DNA of 8,997 nt, from assembly GCA_016209665.1 (NCBI GenBank), contig JACQVT010000321.1:1-8997 (forward strand), written 5' to 3'. Shown in pieces: positions 5,231 through 8,997 of the stretch; within the stretch, counting starts at the first letter, position 1, and each line of letters begins with the position of its first letter. This stretch comes from Planctomycetota bacterium. Lineage in GTDB: Bacteria > Planctomycetota > Phycisphaerae > UBA1845 > PWPN01. Made by a program: the position numbers and the translations under genes. Under the pieces are notes generated by a model. That model ran no database searches, had not been told where the DNA came from, and worked only from the letters and a program-made list of their open reading frames with translations.

Positions 5231-6067
5231 ATGGGAGCGATCGCCAAGAAGCCAGAGGTTGACTTCGTTGTGCGACTTGTCGGGCCCGGAGTCCGTCCGT
5301 GGGCGGTACCGATGCGCGCCTTGGCCAAGGTCTTGGAGGCTGTGCAGCGTCTGGTAGAGCAGCGAGACGAGGAGACCGAGGAAGAAACCTCGCGTATGGA
5401 TAAAGACCAGTCGGACGTCGCTCCTACGCTTCATCTCGTCGACGTCAAAAGCGGTTCGGCTGCCTACGCCGTTGCTGCTCCGAAGCATCAAGTCACCATC
5501 GATTTGCTTGCTGAGATCGGGCGTTCGATCGAAAGACCTAAAACGGCAGATTGGTCACAGTCGACCCTCTCGTCGTTGCGCAAACTGAGTGAAGTCGCCA
5601 GGTCAATGGGCTGCGAAATCGAGTTCCGGAACCCTGGTACGAAGGGCAAGCTCGGTGCTGTGCTCGCCAAGATTACCCCGGCGACCTATGGTGACATTTC
5701 GAGTTCTGCGTTCATCCGAGGTCGGACATCGATCTATGCGCGGATTGAGCGAGTGGGCGGGGCGACGGCGATGCACTGCGGTATCAGGCTGCCCGAAGCC
5801 CCTCGGAAGATGGTTATCTGCCGAGTAACCAGTGATGAGTTAGTCAGGAAGCTGGGACAATACATGTACCAGCATGTACTGCTATCCGGGCGAGCCACCT
5901 GGCTAAGACACAATTGGAGGCTCAAGAATCTGACCATCGACTCCTTCGAACCACCGAAGAGAGGCTCGATCCTCAAGGCGCTGGAATCGGCGCACGAGGC
6001 CGGGGGGCGAGTCTGGGACGAGATCGAGGATCCGGACGCCGTCATCGCGGAGATGCGCAACTCGTGA
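5231..6067 (+). CDS. Uncharacterised 278-aa protein, partner of the PIN gene (possible antitoxin)
   Basis: I do not recognise a named domain. The protein is soluble, with no signal peptide. Residues 9-43 read as a strand followed by a helix (LAKVLEAVQRLVE), then an acidic loop (44-57: RDEETEEETSR), then LHLVDVKSGSAAYAV (67-81) with a 'GS' turn. Residues about 160-240 look like a compact beta-rich domain: FIRGRTSIYARIERVGG, then ICRVTSDELVRKLGQY, then VLLSGRATW. The C-terminal 35 residues are helical and acidic (SILKALESAHEAGGRVWDEI), the sort of tail by which antitoxins often bind toxins. It overlaps the PIN gene by GTGA and has its own promoter and candidate operator, so an antitoxin or RNA-targeting cofactor role is plausible but inferred. 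Base and codon use are less GC-rich than in mutS2 or moxR, consistent with acquisition. Confidence 0.88.
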   Translation: MGAIAKKPEVDFVVRLVGPGVRPWAVPMRALAKVLEAVQRLVEQRDEETEEETSRMDKDQSDVAPTLHLVDVKSGSAAYAVAAPKHQVTIDLLAEIGRSIERPKTADWSQSTLSSLRKLSEVARSMGCEIEFRNPGTKGKLGAVLAKITPATYGDISSSAFIRGRTSIYARIERVGGATAMHCGIRLPEAPRKMVICRVTSDELVRKLGQYMYQHVLLSGRATWLRHNWRLKNLTIDSFEPPKRGSILKALESAHEAGGRVWDEIEDPDAVIAEMRNS

Positions 6068-6567
6068 AAGACAAGGCCAGTGATCCGATCGTTGCGATCG
6101 ATTTCATGATCCTTGTTTGGGGTATTCGCAAGACCGGAACCCGAGAACAGCTTCAGCGAGCCAGATGGCTCTTCCAGAAACTGGAAGAAGAAGAAGCACA
6201 GGTGATTCTGTCCTCCGTCGCGCTAGCAGAATACCTCACGCCAGTGCCTCCAGATGAACATCGAGATGTCATTGCGGCCTTGACGAAGCGGTTCATCGTC
6301 CCGCCATTCGACGTGCGATGCGCAAGCCTGGCAGCAAGTCTATTCGCGGAAGGTAAGAATCTCCGGCAGATGGACAAACGGGGAGCGCGGAAGTGATTAA
6401 GGGCAGACTCCTTGATCGTTGCCACGGCGGTCGTGCATGGGACACGGATACTGTACAGCGCCGATGCCGACTGCAGGAAACTGGCCAACAAGGTTCCCCG
6501 TCTCCAGGTTGAGGATCTTCCATCGATGCCGTCGAATCTGTTCGGCTACAGGGGCAAAGATGGATAG
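6064..6567 (+). pseudogene. PIN-domain RNase (VapC-like toxin), interrupted by an in-frame TGA
   Basis: The frame opens with GTG at 6064, overlapping the previous stop (GTGA), and encodes VKDKASDPIVAIDFMILVW, a classic PIN first strand with acidic D13. E56 (SSVALAEYL) is the second metal ligand. Codon 111 (6394-6396) is TGA, yet the same frame continues with the third PIN block ADSLIVATAVVHG (D115), then ILYSADADC (D134/D136), ending at TAG 6565-6567. The full reading would be 167 residues, normal for a PIN toxin. The break separates the first two catalytic acids from the last two, so the 110-residue product should be inactive. The bases around it, AAG TGA TTA AGG GCA GAC, could be explained by loss of one G after AAG and gain of one G before GCA; restoring them gives K-V-I-K-A-D, a more natural PIN sequence. 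A simple nonsense substitution, or a sequencing error, is also possible. Confidence 0.85.
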
Positions 6568-7090
6568 CCGTTCGCTCGTCCAGGACATCCTGGCGACGGT
6601 GAGCCCCCCGATGCTCCGTCGGCGTCCCGCCGCCGGAAATCGCCTTACTGCGAGTTCGTTCCCCCATCGCTGCGCGAACCGTGCCGGGGCCGTTTCGAGC
6701 GGATTCTCCCAGATCGACTTCGCCGACCGGCCAAGCGGCTGTAGTAGCGCCCCAGGCAGGCCTCCTACCGACTGTACCATCAGCTAACCTCTTGCGTATA
6801 AGCATGTTGAAGCGCGTCATCGATACCTATCGACCACCAGACCGACGGTGGTGGACGCTCCGTGACGCAGCAGCACGCGCGATGCATGCAGCGTCCGGGT
6901 GCTTTCGGGCCACCGCGCCGCGTGGTGGCCGCCGGTTGGCCACGTCTTTGTCGACGAAATGCAGCGAGGCTTGGCGTAACTTCGCCGGCTGGGAAACATC
7001 TGTTACATGGAGCGGGGGATGTGCGACAATAGCCGGGAACACCGAGACTGTCGGCGCCGGGCCCCGGCGAAGACCGGGCAACCCCGGGGA
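6568..7090. other. Intergenic region of about 520 bp, no gene recognised
   Basis: No frame on either strand gives a convincing protein; those present are Arg/Pro/Ser-rich. Small inverted repeats are GGCCACC/GGTGGCC (6908-6930, 9-nt loop), CCACCA/TGGTGG (6834-6854, 9-nt loop) and CGCCGG/CCGGCG (7055-7069, 3-nt loop). The first half may be debris of the segment that carried the PIN module; the last 100 bases should hold the moxR promoter and leader. No tRNA or transposase remnant was recognised. Confidence 0.5.
7003..7030 (+). promoter_or_regulatory. Weak promoter candidate for moxR
   Basis: GACAAT at 7025-7030 matches the -10 consensus at four of six positions. TTACAT, 16 bp upstream, is a poor -35. 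Position, about 70 bp before the start, is reasonable. Offered only as the best candidate seen. Confidence 0.25.
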
Positions 7091-7095
7091 GGAGG
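7086..7095 (+). promoter_or_regulatory. Shine-Dalgarno deciding the moxR start
   Basis: GGGGAGGAGG ends 5 nt before the GTG at 7101. It rules out the far longer open frame that begins at 6681. Confidence 0.8.
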
Positions 7096-7100
7096 CTTGC

Positions 7101-8147
7101 GTGCTGAAGACGACAACCCCCAACGCCAACGTGGTCGATGAAGAGGTGCGGGCCGCCGCCGAACTGCACCAGCAGTACCACCGCATGACCGAGCAACTGG
7201 GCCGGGTCATCGTGGGCATGACCGACGTGATCGAGCAGTTGTTCATCGCGATGGTCTGCCGGGGGCACTGCATCCTGGAAGGGGCGCCGGGGCTGGCCAA
7301 GACCCTGCTGGTCTCGCAGGTGGCCTCGCTGCTGGGACTGTCGTTTCGGCGGATTCAGTTCACCCCCGACCTGATGCCCGCGGACATCACCGGCACCGAC
7401 GTCCTCGAAGAGGACCACACGACCGGTCGGCGGGTGTTCCGATTCGTCAAGGGGCCGCTCTTCGCGAACATCATCCTGGCCGATGAGATCAACCGCACGC
7501 CGCCCAAGACGCAGAGCGCCCTGCTGGAGGCCATGCAGGAGCGCCAAATGACCATCGGCGGCGAGACGTACAAGCTGCCCGCGCCGTTCTTCGTCCTGGC
7601 CACGCAGAACCCCATCGAGCAGGAGGGGACCTACCCGCTGCCCGAGGCCCAGCTTGACCGGTTCATGTTCAAGATCAAGGTGGACTACCCGTCGGAGGAA
7701 CACGAACTCGACATCGTCAAGCGGGCCACGACGGGCTACACGTTCGCGACGGCCGAGGTTCTATCGCGCGACTCCGTGGAGCGGCTGCAGGCGATCGTGC
7801 GTCGCGTGCCGGTGGCGGAGCACGTGTACCGGACCGCGATCCGGATGGTGCGGCTGACGCGGCCGGCGGGCGACGGCCACGCGGACTTCATAAAGGAAAT
7901 GGTGAACTGGGGCGCGGGGCCGCGGGCCAGCATCTATCTGCTGCTGGCGGCCAAGGCCCGGGCGATCCTGCACGGGCGGTACCACGCGACGACCGAGGAC
8001 CTGGTGGCCATGTCGGCCCCGGTGCTGCGCCACCGCGTGATCCCGACGTTCAACGCCGAGGCCGCCGGCCAGACCACCGACGACATCGTCCGCCGCGTCG
8101 TGAAGACCGCCTTGGCCGGCGGCGACGGCCGACCCCTCGCCCGCTGA
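7101..8147 (+). CDS. moxR: MoxR-family AAA+ ATPase
   Basis: A 348-residue AAA+ ATPase of the MoxR type (AAA_3 family), close to the usual family length of about 320-350. Motifs in order are: Walker A GAPGLAKT (61-68), the QFTPDLMPADITGT block, Walker B IILADEINR (124-132), sensor 1 with LATQNPIEQEGTYPLPEA, arginine-finger region AQLDRFMF, and sensor 2 GAGPRAS in the C-terminal lid. MoxR ATPases act as chaperones, working with vWA-domain partners to insert metals or mature protein complexes, often in envelope or stress functions. The GTG start is set by a strong Shine-Dalgarno; the frame is open upstream to 6681 but that part is not protein-like. The DUF58 gene follows after 40 bp on the same strand, the standard pairing. 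Confidence 0.96.
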   Translation: MLKTTTPNANVVDEEVRAAAELHQQYHRMTEQLGRVIVGMTDVIEQLFIAMVCRGHCILEGAPGLAKTLLVSQVASLLGLSFRRIQFTPDLMPADITGTDVLEEDHTTGRRVFRFVKGPLFANIILADEINRTPPKTQSALLEAMQERQMTIGGETYKLPAPFFVLATQNPIEQEGTYPLPEAQLDRFMFKIKVDYPSEEHELDIVKRATTGYTFATAEVLSRDSVERLQAIVRRVPVAEHVYRTAIRMVRLTRPAGDGHADFIKEMVNWGAGPRASIYLLLAAKARAILHGRYHATTEDLVAMSAPVLRHRVIPTFNAEAAGQTTDDIVRRVVKTALAGGDGRPLAR

Positions 8148-8187
8148 GTCCGCCTCCGCCCGGTCGCTATGGGGAGCACGATCCGTC

Positions 8188-8997
8188 ATGGCCAACGGCC
8201 GCCCGGCGTTAGACCTGCTCGACCCCGCGGTGCTGCTGAAGATCGGCCCGCTGGACGTTGTCGCCACCCGCATTGTCGAGGGCTACCTGGCGGGCCGGCA
8301 CCGCTCACCCTTCAAGGGTGGGTGCGTCGAGTTCGCCGAGCACCGGCCCTACAGCGCGGGCGACGAGATCCGCCTCGTCGACTGGCGGGCGTTTGCCCGA
8401 CGCGACCGCTACTACATCAAGCAGTTCCAGGAAGAAACCAACCTTCAGGCGGCGCTGGTGCTGGATGCCAGCGGATCGATGGCCTTCGGTGCGTCGACGG
8501 TCAGCAAGTTCCGCTATGCCCAGGTAGCCTGCGCGTGCCTGGCCCGACTGCTGATCCAGCAGGGCGACGCGGTCGGACTGGCGACGTTTGACACCCGGGT
8601 GCGCCACCATGTCCCGGCCCGATCCGCCGCCGGCCACGTCCGGGCCCTGCTCGATGCTCTCGAGCGAACCTCGCCCGGCGGAGAGACCTCGCTGGCCGAC
8701 ATTCTGCACGAGCTGGCCCGGCGGTTCAGCCGGCGCGGACTGATGATCATCGCTTCGGATTGTTTCGAGGACGTGGACACGCTGGTCCGGGGTCTGCGTC
8801 ATCTGCGAGCCCGCGGGCACGACCTGTTGCTGCTGCACGTGATGGCCCCCGAGGAACTGTCGTTCGCGTTCGACCGTTGGTCGCGATTCAAGTGTCTGGA
8901 ATCCGGTACGACGCTCGATCTCGACCCCGCCGCCATCCGCCGCAAGTACCTGGGGCGGGTGCGGGCGTTCCTCGAGCAACTGCGGAAGGGTTGCGGC
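8188..8997 (+). CDS. DUF58 / vWA-like protein, partner of MoxR (C-terminus outside the window)
   Basis: The frame runs 270 codons from the ATG at 8188 to the window end without a stop. The DUF58 signature is clear: HRSPFKGG (38-45), EFAEHRPYSAGDEIRLVDW (48-66), ARRDRYYIKQF (70-80) and then DASGSM (93-98), the DxSxS metal-ion-dependent adhesion site of a von Willebrand A-type domain. TSLAD later in the protein (about 175-179) supplies the conserved MIDAS threonine region, and LMIIASDCFED the following acidic strand. No membrane helices are visible before the edge, as in the shorter soluble DUF58 subgroup. It is expected to work with the MoxR ATPase encoded 40 bp upstream; further operon members (BatA-like, vWA or transglutaminase proteins) would be expected past the edge. 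The ATG at 8169 is out of frame. Confidence 0.95.
   Translation, partial: MANGRPALDLLDPAVLLKIGPLDVVATRIVEGYLAGRHRSPFKGGCVEFAEHRPYSAGDEIRLVDWRAFARRDRYYIKQFQEETNLQAALVLDASGSMAFGASTVSKFRYAQVACACLARLLIQQGDAVGLATFDTRVRHHVPARSAAGHVRALLDALERTSPGGETSLADILHELARRFSRRGLMIIASDCFEDVDTLVRGLRHLRARGHDLLLLHVMAPEELSFAFDRWSRFKCLESGTTLDLDPAAIRRKYLGRVRAFLEQLRKGCG

Noticed and set aside
6681..7100. Longer N terminus for MoxR (140 extra residues)
   Set aside because: The added part is Arg/Pro/Ser-rich and unlike MoxR proteins. A strong Shine-Dalgarno places the start at the GTG at 7101.
6780..7703. 307-codon minus-strand frame opposite moxR
   Set aside because: Antisense shadow of the MoxR gene with biased composition and no recognisable domain.
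1..8997. CRISPR array, tRNA or rRNA gene, insertion sequence
   Set aside because: No regularly spaced repeats, cloverleaf or T-loop pattern, rRNA signature or transposase was found on either strand.

Overview
This GC-rich window of bacterial chromosome most resembles the Planctomycetota, perhaps a Phycisphaerae-like lineage. I infer this from the GTG starts, the MoxR-DUF58 pair, small conserved proteins without well-known homologues, an Ala/Ser-rich insertion in a Xer recombinase and the GC-rich codon usage. No marker gene fixes the taxonomy, so it is a moderate-confidence guess.

Left part, minus strand (1-2690). At the edge is a two-gene module: a 70-residue protein (95-307) with a clear Shine-Dalgarno and a perfect TATAAT box, then, overlapping by ATGA, the first 32 codons of a nucleotidyltransferase-like protein (1-98) that runs off the window. 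It looks like a toxin-antitoxin-type or AbiEii-like pair. Upstream lies a probable minus-strand gene series: a lipoprotein (1950-2690), a 68-residue conserved-looking protein (1692-1898) and a XerC/XerD tyrosine recombinase (585-1604). The recombinase is followed by a small hairpin terminator flanked by two exact 19-bp repeats, one of which overlaps the end of the gene.

Middle, plus strand (3173-6567). After a 482-bp divergent intergenic region with a terminator-like hairpin near its end comes mutS2 (3173-5080). It encodes a MutS2 ATPase that ends after the small basic beta domain and has no C-terminal Smr nuclease domain. Next is a visibly less GC-rich segment with its own strong promoter. 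It carries a 278-residue protein of unknown function (5231-6067) and, overlapping by GTGA, a PIN-domain (VapC-like) RNase gene broken by an in-frame TGA between its catalytic acids (6064-6567). I read this as an acquired toxin-antitoxin-like module whose nuclease has decayed.

Right part, plus strand (6568-8997). About 530 bp without a recognisable gene precede a MoxR-family AAA+ ATPase (7101-8147) and a DUF58 protein with a von Willebrand A-type metal site (8188 to the window edge). This is the classic start of a MoxR/DUF58 operon, a chaperone-like ATPase acting with a vWA-domain partner.

The points most worth a second look are the two putative TA-like modules, the broken PIN gene with possible compensating indels, the Smr-less MutS2, the 41-residue insertion in the Xer recombinase and the duplicated xer 3' end around its terminator.
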